The notes: generated by a model not told the origin, from the sequence alone. 36,985 nucleotides of DNA from Verrucomicrobiota bacterium (GCA_021772615.1 JAJFLQ010000073.1:1-36985), one strand, 5' to 3'; shown: positions 21,101 through 27,595, numbered from the stretch's first letter. Program-made: numbers and translations.

Positions 21101-23142
21101 ATGATATCCTGAGTGACGTCCAGGCTACCATCGCAATTATCACTAGCACTCACGTTACCAATGAATGCCGGCATGAGGCTTTCGCAATCGCCGTCCGCGG
21201 CGAGCGTGCGGGTAGGCGCACAACTCGTTATCTCCGGATTATCGTCATCAACGACCGTCACAACAGCTGTGCACGTATCCGTATTACCGTTATTATCAGT
21301 CGCTGTAATCAGCACCGTCGTCGCACCCAGGCCGACGAGACTGTTTGCCGTTGGACTCTGCGTGACCGCAACGCTCCCGTCGCAATTGTCCGTGGCGCTG
21401 GTCAGGCCCGCATAGTGCGGCACCAGACCTTCACAGTTTTGATCTGTACCGACAGTGCTGCTGGCGGCACATGACGTTATGACAGGATCATCGTTGTCCT
21501 CGACAGTGACCGTCGACGTGCATGTAGTCACATTTCCGGCATCATCCTCGGCACGAAAGACCACAACAGTGTCACCCGCACCTTCAATCAGCGCACCACT
21601 GCTTGGACTCTGAGTAATTTCAACATCGGTATCGCAATGATCCGTAGCCGACACAAACGATAGTAGATTCGGCACCGTTTGCTCGCAGACCGCATTAGCC
21701 GTTAGCGTCATATCACCGTCGCACATCACAAAGCCCGGCGCGTCCACATCGACGACAGTAATTACAGCCGTACACTTGTCAAAATTCCCGGCATCATCGG
21801 TCGCCGTCAACGTAATAACGGTCTCACCCAGACCGATTCGGGTCGGCGGGTTAATATTCTGCGTCACCTCAATGTCCATATCCACATTATCAGTGACGCT
21901 TACCTCGCCCGTCAAATCCGGCACTTCGACTTGACAATCGCCTTCTGCAGCCTCCGTGCGATCGGCAGCGCACATGGTAATCTCGGGAGCAATAACATCG
22001 GTTGAGCCTCCGGCCATACCGAGCGGCTGATCACCAACGGCCAGCGTGGCCAGTACGGAATCGGTCGTGGTTGTTGCATCAATAATATGGACCTGGTCGG
22101 AATCGCGACTACTCACGGCAAACTTACCGTTCACATAGGCAGCCTCGCGCGGGCCATCTCCGACTGAGACGGTGGCAACAATGGAGTTTGTAACTGGATT
22201 TATCAACACGGCGTTATCGGAATTACGATTGGCGACACAGAACCGCCCGCCGCCAAATGCGATCGCGTTCGGAGAGAGTACACTCGCACCGGGCGCAAGC
22301 GTCACCGCCGGCCCACCAGCAGAACTGATCAGGGAAATTGCATTACCACTAAAACAGGAAACAGCGAACTTGCCGTCACCAAATGCGACGCGTGTTGGCC
22401 CCGCCCCAACAGCAATTGACGTTGTCGAATCAGCGGCATCCACCAATGTTACCGAATTAGAAGAGAAGTTGGTTACCGCGAATTTACCATCGCCAAATGC
22501 GACACCCCGCGGACTGCTGCCGACAGCAACGACACCAATCACCTCAAGCGTACCCGCAGAAATGGTGGTCATTGTGTTGTCGCTCTGATTCACAACCGCA
22601 AATCGGCCATCGCCAAACGCAATTCGCCTCGGATTCGTACCGACCACCACTGGGCTTCCTAGCTGGACGTTGGTATTGGCGTCAATAAATACCACCGACC
22701 CGACACCGCCACCATTGTTATCGACGATTGCGAATTTTCCGCTGGCAAATCTGATAGCAGTCGGCGTCGTGCCTACCGAAAGGGTCGCAAGCAGAGCGTT
22801 AGTTGCTGCATTGAAAATCCGAACAGTCCCCGAAGTTCGATCCGTGACGGCAAACTTGCCGTTCCCGAAGGCGACTGCATGTGGCAATGTACCGGCAGTC
22901 AAGGCGGGCACCTGTAACACGTTAGTATCGGCGTTTATGACACTTGCCGTACCGCCGTTTGAATTTGCCACAACAAACTTAAAGGCTTGACCGTAAACGC
23001 TCATGGAACTCGTGGCGAGAATTAGGCAGGCAACCACAAGCCATGCAACAAATAGCTTCGCGCCACCAGTACTGACGAACGGCCATTTGTTTCTGCAAGT
23101 TGCGGCATTGGACGAAGACCTGCATCCGGATAAGTCAGTCAT
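9136..23142 (-). CDS. Giant multidomain exoprotein (4668 aa; propeller, HYR, cadherin-like, LamG-like, cohesin/dockerin-like)
   Basis: One uninterrupted frame encodes 4668 residues. Modules by residue: long signal peptide (1-53; hydrophobic FVAWLVVACLILA); YVTN/NHL-like beta-propeller (54-378) with seven copies of a P-x4-AFGDGKFAV motif; 17 HYR repeats (383-1795); Gly/Asp linker (1797-1810); cadherin-like repeats with PVNDAP/PVNDEP borders (1811-2530 and 2786-2915); a second propeller (2531-2785) nested in one of these; LamG/concanavalin-like domain (2921-3145, WYHVAGTYDG); about seven SwmA-like repeats (3250-4135); a related Ig-like domain (4137-4255); cohesin-like domain (4261-4414); dockerin-like segment (4420-4500, DIDENGRVEFDTDG); final Ig-like domain (4555-4668). 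AGGGAG nine bases before the ATG supports the start. No LPxTG, PEP-CTERM or autotransporter barrel is seen, so anchoring and export route are unknown. Adhesin or glycan-scaffold function is inference. Confidence 0.93.
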   Translation of the reverse strand: MTDLSGCRSSSNAATCRNKWPFVSTGGAKLFVAWLVVACLILATSSMSVYGQAFKFVVANSNGGTASVINADTNVLQVPALTAGTLPHAVAFGNGKFAVTDRTSGTVRIFNAATNALLATLSVGTTPTAIRFASGKFAIVDNNGGGVGSVVFIDANTNVQLGSPVVVGTNPRRIAFGDGRFAVVNQSDNTMTTISAGTLEVIGVVAVGSSPRGVAFGDGKFAVTNFSSNSVTLVDAADSTTSIAVGAGPTRVAFGDGKFAVSCFSGNAISLISSAGGPAVTLAPGASVLSPNAIAFGGGRFCVANRNSDNAVLINPVTNSIVATVSVGDGPREAAYVNGKFAVSSRDSDQVHIIDATTTTDSVLATLAVGDQPLGMAGGSTDVIAPEITMCAADRTEAAEGDCQVEVPDLTGEVSVTDNVDMDIEVTQNINPPTRIGLGETVITLTATDDAGNFDKCTAVITVVDVDAPGFVMCDGDMTLTANAVCEQTVPNLLSFVSATDHCDTDVEITQSPSSGALIEGAGDTVVVFRAEDDAGNVTTCTSTVTVEDNDDPVITSCAASSTVGTDQNCEGLVPHYAGLTSATDNCDGSVAVTQSPTANSLVGLGATTVLITATDNNGNTDTCTAVVTVVDDDNPEITSCAPTRTLAADGDCESLMPAFIGNVSASDNCDGSLDVTQDIMSGTTIQLGSTTVVITVTDDAGNTDTCTATATVLDIGDPTITDCDADVTLGTDENCENVLPNLAGDVSATDNCDTDVSIAQGTAAGTIIDLEDTLVVMTFTDNVGNTSTCVVTVTVEDDDDPIITGCDLDRTVAADANCDGLIPNLAGLVSVADNCDTNVSVTQDPVANDTAEPGLVVVEITAVDNYGNSDACTVAVTVVEQTAPVITVCASSFTVSADSECEYLVVDLTGGVTATDNCDSDVDITQSPDSGETLGLGSHVVVFTATDDAENTDSCSITIMVLDTTPLEITYCDVDMTLAADENCEQFLPDLTEEISVTDNCDTDIQIVQVPAEGTTLGLGDTVVTLTATDDEGETDVCTAVVTVIDVHGPDIVSCNFDMTLVADENCEHVAPDIAGLVSAVDNCDSDVDVSQEPDVGEALDLGETVIVVTAMDTTGNSSTCSVTIDVIDETPPDIASCGADLTISADEDCIGDAPDVTGGVEASDNCDDITITQSPAEFDDLQLGENVVIVTVEDGSENTSTCTVVVTVVDDESPILSGCSTDITVGTDTNCEGMIPDVFEYIDVDDNCDSDVMVSQGPTEGTTVGLGVTMVTIMATDEYGNTAECTVEVTVVDDDPPFFTNCSADKTLSAEGNCTAVLPDLRTNVMADDNCDTDVVITQSPMSNTVLPLGITTVTFKATDNFGNMQTCNAIVEVIDDAPPIVLNCNFDRTLAADEECEEQIPNLVAEISATDNCDTVLAITQSPAAFEVVGVGEHVVVVTVEDDYGNTAECTAVIEVLDIDDPELSECPDDLTLSANENCRALAPDILGDMFVSDNCDSEPALTQSPAVGNSIDLGATVIWITAEDAAGNTDLCSVVVTVVDDSPPDLVCAAPTSDVVDSTCQTAIPDVLADTVVSDNCDTLDGIEISQDPEENELVMRGKHVITVTAADSVGNSSTCTVVFTAVDETDPVIISGCPSDLTMASDENCEIVVPDFAELVSATDNCDSVTISQSPAAGALVYGSGEHVVVVTATDLDGNTDVCSAVITVLDGFDPVIECPDDVTVSCDDDIFPFFNPVVGQAWVHDACDPEPMLMFEDKSTGSCHDGENVVLVVTRTWMAMDASGNTASCVQIITGDGPGGGGDGDGGDNPPEITISSSDITLEYCVASGPVPLAGDVEVSDSDSSNFNNGALRVSIEGATADDEIGITEDSDFRIVDGVLFAVENGDISFELGLVTGGDNGEDFIVLFTSAAATVERVEALIASLTFENGNDKPVVDPDGFERTVSIRVSDGDGGESESVEISINFATFNRPPVVTAPGSQVAFEDVELFILGVSVSDPDIEDGSDTVLSVSIKADFGTVEPSLVVGTLEEINDEIAVLVYLGDEDLNGDDTIKVLVDDLNVDAKGGALTDTAVIDIDVIPVNDAPSFDKIEDDSVVIVGGTVMIDEDADGDNPPVFATGGVVRVAGWAQNVLAGPDNEDDQILTFTVTNDNPDLFDVEPELVFPGVDSTLSADLEFVLAENAHGNAKITVVLSDNGGTANGGVDTAGVVECFIMVMPVNDEPELISAPADMTLSEDDEDMLIDLGAIFDDVDIETDGDFLTFATVSNDGMDVLDISVDGNDLVVSLLDDQHGQAVIVVSATDQHGSSATATKVITVDPVNDPPFVNDPAIITITAVDNSGSTSTAAITDVIKASEDSGPLEIDISDVFDDVDIVTDGDSLELSVISNDNMPLVSHAVSDTTLSLDFASDENGMAVLVLQAEDDFGATATAVVTVMVNAVNDAPEITKATLDITLAEDQNGGVYSHPGFATDISAGPNESDDLLIDIVTDNPGMFSVLPTISLATGDFDFTVAPNANGEATVSVSLSDSGVRRLYGVSQDAGGASALHELDPTTGAATVIGQIGFNGISAIDFSANDGLLYAVGYRAADGVSVLITIDTDTGMGMEVGPTGIEDLNGRNVPDMTFNENGTVLYAYMKRSSDDQLIVLNTSTGAATSVGNTNVDGQGNGLGFSPMGNLVNAGGTALNILSNVDGSGTFQTDILLPDPAIAAPGIDSTLSVNDSHRLAALDFCPGTSTLFGAAKYGEEGGSGGHFLAVLDTVSGVVSIIGRSVDGLDAIAWSAPSTSASMDIEITVIPVNDEPTFDLSQTAVGIVDDRSPHMISNFATNISPGGGADETSQSLAFDVVVDTPELFTANGQPAINALSGDLTFTPVIDAVGVATVTVTLFDNGANGGVNNDDNESEPSVFTISITESSGDAGIGGIWLLDASSGTTAVDSSGNGNNGTANAGATIVTGVPANAAGTGKPVSNLGNARDFNDAAAGKITIPNNSSLQFATGKVVLSAWINYDARLRADSWIAGKGTFSTAANGPSLFLQSDGKIRFALGQAASHYVRSGGTTVTNTWYHVAGTYDGLTMKVYINGNLSGSKSLSGNNLSNNEPFEIGGSGPGATYSFNGRIDEVHALDNFDNNTVSNLVAGTRFGGVAQALLSGHTQDDDCNGLVDAIKINFGSNVDLNTVDVNDFATVPAVSNLAVATGGVDTYSSMVVLTFDESAVLTTGAEFTVDFTSGTLETMDGDPVDDASITTIDKAPPVIADAPSDITLDVDDGVLKIAFSEEVDDGSVNLSRIYLVDTSDSDEISLAGAGASVANNEVCITLTNAQRETLYSFANIVVDVDVAAVRDLAGNPNKQQIGLPISVSGDVTGPIAVSATLKLNNGLLTVVFSESIDSVLTDLSGAALSGLDDNTDPVDVDLEDALVVGVNGSSLLLLLTESQRVDVLAIVSGHALDLAFGSVADLIGNPSENVDDLPVTVAMQDTTAPKLLDALVDYSNAYFADEDVECGTGIAMLLFSEAVSAVDLGQIHLSDTVGGNDVSLDNSDVVILDVVADDLTSAALFTSAFDEDNLFDDSLVTGNPGSVVVVFLNEAARADAYALSVFADDTDSVIVELGVGAATDVVGNDNDAQSLVALEFEDIVAPEVIAASLNYDTGVLTIDFCETVDVSSLNLSDLSLSADAGDFINDLDAFFDIITTVDANATSISIQLDDSTRDTALALSGFTPPAAGDGLGTAVFLDASDFAFRDIADNGNDPSSSTEVDESADVRPPLAVSVHVDYNTGELTVTFDKVVSDLDLSAGGVRLENTEDATTVTVSDQTPEINGHVVDLTLSADQIATARPVSSDPAGDGTALELAIDSGVVTDLLDSLNDGQTGIPVTEVTDTPVVTGVEIDFNDNVSRLTITVSEDVNIGSMGLDGVRVMVQQSALATSLLGSEFTNGPSVDGNEITIELTEEERVQLLGGCDANAEFCSAFDGGAVTVDILEGVVADDDLDSGTPNVAQLGITASVICDIKSPAVSTMEIGSPVLLDLGTGELSIVFDETIDADATDLSLCHINAQVGKNLINLGGATVVSSGCVTTLEIVLTEEQRMVAVDRAGEIVDGDNETFVLECAAGAVFDISGNANGDSPAIAIELTSDSVDPEIVHVTSSKADGVYGPGEIIDIDVEFSEKVVASGQLRLALNTGREAVILGGSGTSTLTFRYVVQFGDETPEGELLDYVDVNSLTGTGGISDPSGNPCDPCVLPVAGGAGSLIGAPASKSIVIKRLELVVEIGVGESDGQRENQWVSVSINADVTDLQTLAFPIVYDGTQLEFLNKDMLSPVAGDLVTAGAHVAAFVDDTVVSESIVWIVIDRADGELAVNGGEGTVVDLLFRLRVGAGGTDLGDFEEIALDAELLSGQIVAIDGEGANIALAVVNGTIDVNTLISLLDIDENGRVEFDTDGLIIYRAALYGHLNGLVPIVPEEFRENGDCRIADVQVLANVDAYKNVDGGLDVDLVAAFETGRDAVYIFRRLRTLPMPVGTGIGDDEDTAPAGHALDMATIDIINANIDGLVEEGEDTLAPQIGDKVPNVDGDFDMTSLIGSLDPLEIRFHESIRVRGGDNDGVLIGDAAVDLLDEGILTVAHSQDVEIEVREDSRVIVITPPTAWNNSSSVSVDLDAIQDVAGNSGVSVD
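10738..13395 (-). repeat. SwmA-like beta-sandwich repeats inside the giant gene
   Basis: About seven units begin with a P-x-(I/V) strand (residues about 3252, 3365, 3480, 3637, 3764, 3880 and 4011). Each continues with a G-x-L-x-(I/V)-x-F-(S/D)E pattern, a LTEEQR-like segment, and usually a DLAGN-like end. Unit length varies from about 113 to 157 residues. Such repeats are typical of large secreted adhesion or motility proteins; calcium binding is possible but not shown. Confidence 0.7.
17758..21996 (-). repeat. Array of 17 HYR (hyalin-type) repeats inside the giant gene
   Basis: The DNCD-type core motif recurs at residues 417, 501, 585, 668, 751, 834, 917, 1000, 1083, 1166, 1248, 1331, 1414, 1497, 1579, 1665 and 1747, a period of 82-86 and mostly exactly 83 residues. 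Typical units have four cysteines: one after the leading strand, one in DENCE-like, one in DNCD, and one in TCT-VTV. The first unit reads DNVD and the last DACD, so the array edges are the most diverged. Confidence 0.9.
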
Positions 23143-23663
23143 ATTTGATTTCTCCCTTGAGTGGTTAAGGTGTTGCTTTAGGTTAGTCGTGCAAAAACGG
23201 TTGTGGTTCAGCGCAAGACGCTTGCCTATCGCGCTTATTCTCTAATTTATGTATTCGGGACAGATTGCAGCATCAAGGAGGTTAGCACTCGCCCGACGCC
23301 ACCGAGAGCGACTAAATGGGAAAATACATTTCTGGCTCATAGGAGTTAGTGTAACCGCGATGACGGAAGATTCAAATACAAATCTTCCAAAAAATCGACG
23401 TTAATGGACATTCAATTTTCTTGCATGACAGCTAGAACGCGAGCCAGTCGGCAATTCCTCGGCTCTGATGTATGATCGAATATCGACTTGCCTACCGGGT
23501 GGAGTTACACTGTGCCAAATAGGGCCTGCTGAAAAGCGGCATTGGCATCGCAACAAATCAAGCGCAATGCAGCTGGCTGCAACTGGACGGCACACAACGG
23601 GCCCGTTGAAGACGCACCACGACCGCGGAGACATTGCGCTACAGCGCTAGACTGCGACGAGAA
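23143..23663. other. Intergenic region upstream of the giant gene
   Basis: About 520 bases without a supported gene. The right edge is the IS1634-type element. The minus-strand promoter of the giant gene should lie close to 23143-23260, where an A/T-rich stretch (about 23240-23260) is a possible -10 area without a convincing -35. The part near 23510-23640 could be old insertion-sequence debris, but I could not align it to anything. Confidence 0.4.
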
Positions 23664-23761
23664 GGCTAGCCCGACCTTCTCACTCTTTTTGTTAATTTTG
23701 CCAAAAATCATGCCGGAAAAAGTCATAACCAGTTGATTACCAACGACCATGCTTTAAAACG

Positions 23762-23770
23762 CCCCCCCCC
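23762..23770. repeat. Nine-C homopolymer tract upstream of the transposase
   Basis: A run of nine cytosines lies about 60 bases before the transposase start, inside the IS left end. It is a slippage-prone tract and also a place where assembly length errors are likely. Confidence 0.6.
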
Positions 23771-23832
23771 GTAGGGACTATATTTTTCGAGCTGGGACTT
23801 GCCTCGGCGGAATCGCGTGCTATCATCGGGGT

Positions 23833-25794
23833 ATGTTCTTTCGTGTTAAAAAATCGCCCTCCGGAAAAGTCCTTCAACTGTTGGAGTCCTATCGCAATGA
23901 CGAAGGCAAGCCGACCCATCTTGTCGTTGTCTCCCTGGGCAACGCTGACATCCCCGAACGAGTTCGGTCACGGATTGCCAAATGTGTTGAAGCACGCTTG
24001 TATGGCCGGCCGATGTTGTTGGAACCGCTGGAGCCTGACGTCCAGCACTGGATCGAGTTTATCGTCAAGCGTGTCGACCGACTGCAACGTTGGCGGCCAC
24101 GCCGCTCTGACAGTGCCAAACGGCCCGAGTTGTCGTCGGCCTCCATCCAGCGCGCCGCATCGCAGGATATCGATAATTGCGGTGAAGTCGCTCCGATTCT
24201 GATCGATCAAGTCGAACATACACATACGACGACATTGGGTCCAACACTCCTTGCTTTAAAAGCTTGGGAAGACCTTGCCATGCCGCAACTGCTGCAGACA
24301 CTGGGGTTTAATCAGGCGCAGCGCAACGTTGCGGCAGCTTCAGTAATCAATCGTCTGGTTGACCCTGCCAGTGAATATTTCATATATCGCCAATGGCTTA
24401 GCAATAGTTCATTGCCCGATCTGTTGGGCGAGCAGATACTCAACGGCGGCAAGGAACGGTTTTATCGGGTCAGCGACAAGCTTCTGGGTGTCCACGATAA
24501 AATCGAAGCGCATTTGCGTGATAAGGCAGCGGCTCAATTCGGGCTCAACCGCACTGTGTTGTTGTACGACTTGACCAATACTCATTTCGAAGGCGCTTGT
24601 CTCGGCAATGGTAAAGCCAAACGAGGGATGAGCAAACAGAAACGCAATGATTGTCCATTGGTGGTTGTGGGAATGATCTTCGACGAGTATGGCTTTGCGC
24701 TTGGACACCGCACCTTCTCCGGAAACCAATCCGATAGCGGGTCATTATCTCAAATGGTGGACTGCTTGCAGAGTATTTGCGCGGACCAGGAACTTCCCGG
24801 TCAGGTTCTCGTTGTCGTCGACGGAGGCATTGCCACGGAGGCGAATCTTAAGTTATTACGGAAGAATGGCTATCATTACCTGGTGAACGAGTCGCGCAGC
24901 AAACGCGCTGCGTTTGCCGAACAGTTCGATAGCGACGACTTTGAACTTGTCCCCAATCGAACGAAAAATGGACTGCCCCGTCCCAGTGTTGAGGTTAAGA
25001 TTTTTGACCGTGAAGTCATCGACGATGCCGATAGTGATGAGGAAGAAGCAGAGTCTTACAAAGAACGCGTCATTCTCTGCCGCAGCGAAGCGCGGCGCAA
25101 GAAAGAATTGGCTATCTTCAGCAATGCTGAGAAGCGTTTTATTGAGCAGCTCAAGAAATTGAGGAAACGTCTGACCACGGGGCGGCTCAAGCAGGAAAAG
25201 AAGATTCATCAGGCGGTGGGGCGGCTTAAGGCAAAGAATCCACGTGTGGCGCGCTTCTATGACATTAACGTAATCGCAAGCAATGGTGATGAATTGGCCA
25301 ATTTGCATTGGCAAAGGAAAAAAGATCGGTGCGCGTGTAACGAGGAGTTACTCGGTTGCTATGTGATGCGTACCGATTATCAGGGACTGAACGCGGATGA
25401 ATATTGGCAACTGTATATCGGCTTAACCAATGCCGAGGACGGTTTTCGCGTACTGAAAAGTGATTTGGGGCTGCGCCCCAACTATCACCAAAAAGAAGAG
25501 CGTGTCGATGGACACATTTTTATCACCATCCTGGCTTATCATCTCCTCCAATACATTTTGCATACCCTCCGGCTCACAGGCGACATGCGTAGCTGGTACA
25601 CGCTTTCACGTGTACTGTCGACCCACTGCTACACCACGTTGCTGCTGCCGAGCGTCGACGGTACACTATACCGCATCCGAAAGCCGGGGCAGCCGGAAAC
25701 AGCACAGCGTGAGATCTACAGGCACTTCGAAGGAATCGTGGCAAGAGCTCCAACCGGTCGTTCCAAAATCTCCGGAAAGACGACGAAATTGTAG
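23833..25794 (+). CDS. IS1634-family DDE transposase
   Basis: This is the 653-residue transposase of the surrounding element. The N-terminus (MFFRVKKSPSGKVLQLLESY) is the usual opening of IS1634-group proteins. The DDE residues can be placed: Asp246 in LLYDLTNTHFEG, Asp330 in VLVVVDGGIATE, and Glu535 in LTNAEDGFRVLKSDLGLRP, followed by the conserved HIFITILAYHLLQYI helix. An acidic and then Lys-rich insertion lies between the second Asp and the Glu (about 385-460), as expected for the beta-strand insertion domain of IS4-related enzymes. The frame is intact, so the enzyme may be active. The ATG at 23833 has only a GGGG sequence directly in front of it. Confidence 0.93.
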   Translation: MFFRVKKSPSGKVLQLLESYRNDEGKPTHLVVVSLGNADIPERVRSRIAKCVEARLYGRPMLLEPLEPDVQHWIEFIVKRVDRLQRWRPRRSDSAKRPELSSASIQRAASQDIDNCGEVAPILIDQVEHTHTTTLGPTLLALKAWEDLAMPQLLQTLGFNQAQRNVAAASVINRLVDPASEYFIYRQWLSNSSLPDLLGEQILNGGKERFYRVSDKLLGVHDKIEAHLRDKAAAQFGLNRTVLLYDLTNTHFEGACLGNGKAKRGMSKQKRNDCPLVVVGMIFDEYGFALGHRTFSGNQSDSGSLSQMVDCLQSICADQELPGQVLVVVDGGIATEANLKLLRKNGYHYLVNESRSKRAAFAEQFDSDDFELVPNRTKNGLPRPSVEVKIFDREVIDDADSDEEEAESYKERVILCRSEARRKKELAIFSNAEKRFIEQLKKLRKRLTTGRLKQEKKIHQAVGRLKAKNPRVARFYDINVIASNGDELANLHWQRKKDRCACNEELLGCYVMRTDYQGLNADEYWQLYIGLTNAEDGFRVLKSDLGLRPNYHQKEERVDGHIFITILAYHLLQYILHTLRLTGDMRSWYTLSRVLSTHCYTTLLLPSVDGTLYRIRKPGQPETAQREIYRHFEGIVARAPTGRSKISGKTTKL

Positions 25795-25922
25795 TGACCC
25801 AACACGGCCGGTTGCTACATTGCAATAACTTATGGCACAAACCGGGAAAGTCGGGCTAGGAGAACACCTGCTTTGGTGTAGCCGAGCGCTCTACAACCAC
25901 GATTCGCTCGTGTAGATGGATT

Positions 25923-27150
25923 TCAGGGTCGAACACATCGGGGCGAAGAAAGGCGAGCCTTCCTTTTCAGAAGGTTCGCTACAAAGATCACCGCCGATAT
26001 CGCCAACTCGCTGAGCTCTTGCAACCGGGCAAGAATTTGGCCCAGGCTGAACCGGCGCTTGCACTGACCGAAATTGCCTTCGACGGCATTCCAGGCACGT
26101 TCATCCTGCCGATGTTGCTTGAGTTGCTTGTCATGATTCGGGCCCGGACGGCCCAAGGGCGCAGCTTAAAATCAGATTTTCGACTCCTTGCAAAAACATC
26201 GGTTGCTACGTGCGCGATAGTAGATCTTGTCGGCATGATCTCTTTCTGAAAAACACCCGAGACGCTTGTGATAAGACATAACCCGGCTGGCAAGATCGCG
26301 ACATTCATTGTACGGATCCCAGCTCACCCGATCACGAAATGTATAGCCGTTGCCGATTCCAATCGAAATCTTTGCTCCAAATTCATAAGCATGCCTGGCT
26401 TTGCCTCGGTAGATCGCACGAACATGCGGCTGATGCAGACTGAAATTCGGTCCTACACCGTCGCTTCACGACCGCGAACAATCGCGCTTTGTTGGTGGTA
26501 GACCTTCAAGACCGTATCCAGCCGATCGAGCTGAACGCGGCTCGAAAGCTCCAGACTGCAATGCTCAATCAAGCCGGAAATCGAAACCAAGTTTCGCTTC
26601 ACGACATTGAGTTACCAACGACATTCCTTAAGAATCTTTCCAGGCGTGAAGCGTCGAACGCGGCGCGCGCGCGTATCGACAGCCTGCGCTACACGGCGGT
26701 ATGTACGCGGCTTTGTATTGACGGCATCTCGGCAATGGGAGTAAAGGTCATCGATCAAACACTCGGTCGTTTTCCGAGAATCGTTCAATAATCCCACATC
26801 AGTCCAGTGGCTATTATCTGTAGGCACACAACTTGCATTGATGATTAACTTTCCAGATCGCAAGCTTTGCCCATCACTGAAATCCGAATCCTGATCGCGT
26901 TGATCCGATGACGGCTCCTCGGCCGACTCTGATGCCACTGCTCTATTGACAAACTGATCATTCACGCGACCATTCCTCTGCGCCGAATCGCTTGCGACAA
27001 TGAACCATCATTGAAGCATCAAAAGGAAGCGCGTCCTGAAATTCGCGATACCCAAGGAAATACTGTCTGAACGGCGAACCCAGCGATTATTACCGCGTAG
27101 CCGGCAGTCGAAAGGAAGGTAAAAATCCACGAATTCGAGCTGCTGGGATG
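25923..27150 (-). pseudogene. Decayed IS5-like transposase
   Basis: Read leftward, pieces of one transposase appear in order across several frames: an N-terminal piece (FYLPFDCRLRGNNRWVR, near 27130), then QYFLGYREFQDALPFDASMM (near 27050), GKLIINASCVPTDNSHWTDV (near 26850), SLHQPHVRAIYRGKARHAYE (near 26430), HADKIYYRARSNRCFCKE (near 26210), PLGRPGPNHDKQLKQ and finally AWNAVEGNFGQCKRRFSL. These match the typical order in IS5-group transposases. Between NNRWVR and QYFLGY about 60 residues are missing. A frameshift lies near 26965. Two in-frame stops lie near 26160-26175, where the family has an Arg and a Ser (CGA to TGA and TCA to TAA would explain them). The gene is inactive. Family name is from memory of conserved motifs. 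Confidence 0.8.
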
Positions 27151-27595
27151 ACTTTCTGAGCATCTGGCCGAACTCCCCTGCAAGGGACTTTATAAAAATC
27201 GGACCAAAACCTTGCAGGATTTACCACATAAACCATGCGATTAAAGGTAAAAATCGACGACATTCGTATTTTTCAGAAAGCCAGAAACATTGGCACCTGA
27301 TGGCATTGATTCACGGAAGCAATTGCCATGACGACTGAAATCGACGTTCGCTCCGGCTGCAAACGGCAGTACACCAAATAAATGCCGCTGTATGGCTCTC
27401 TAAAATCGACGAGACATCGCAAAATTCGCTCGACCGTTCACCGACACACACCTATCGACATGCCCTATAGCGAAGTTTTCAAGTCGATTTTTTCCTTCTG
27501 AATAGTGTCTTGTCCGAGTTCAGATAGTACGAACAGGCGCGAATGCCTAGAAATTCTAGCAACTGTTGCCGCACCGACAATACTTACACTGCTGA
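27151..27595. other. Non-coding stretch after the transposase relic
   Basis: About 440 bases with no supported ORF. It probably contains the outer end of the IS5-like relic. A short palindrome CTAGAA-A-TTCTAG lies at 27547-27559, about 35 bases before the next promoter, and could be an operator, but this is weak. Confidence 0.4.

Larger units (their letters stand above)
23666..25859 (+). mobile_element. IS1634-family insertion sequence, apparently complete
   Basis: The element is bounded by imperfect terminal inverted repeats. The left end CTAGCCCGACCTTCTC (23666-23681) and the reverse complement of the right end CTAGCCCGACTTTCCC (25844-25859) match at 14 of 16 positions. A single long transposase ORF fills it. 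GAGAA occurs at 23659-23663 and at 25860-25864, so a 5-bp target duplication is possible if the left end begins two bases earlier than the repeat. The intact ORF suggests a recent insertion. Confidence 0.8.

Noticed and set aside
15493..21474. Long plus-strand ORFs opposite the giant gene (for example 15493-16107 and 19933-21474)
   Set aside because: They are antisense shadows produced by the biased repeat composition; their translations show no domain and no ribosome-binding site, while the minus frame is continuous and fully modular.
9136..23142. Tandem DNA repeats of the giant gene as a CRISPR or satellite array
   Set aside because: The periodicity exists at the protein level with diverged nucleotides and an open frame; there are no short identical repeats with spacers.
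25889..25920. Stem-loop TCTACA...TGTAGA beside the IS1634 right end as a terminator
   Set aside because: The arms are short and bulged with no T-tract; it probably belongs to old IS sequence.
23389..27493. Eleven-base inverted repeat (AAAAAATCGAC at 23389-23399 and its complement at 27483-27493) as ends of a composite transposon
   Set aside because: The match is short and A-rich, does not extend, and one such chance match is expected over a 4-kb interval; the real IS1634 ends lie inside.
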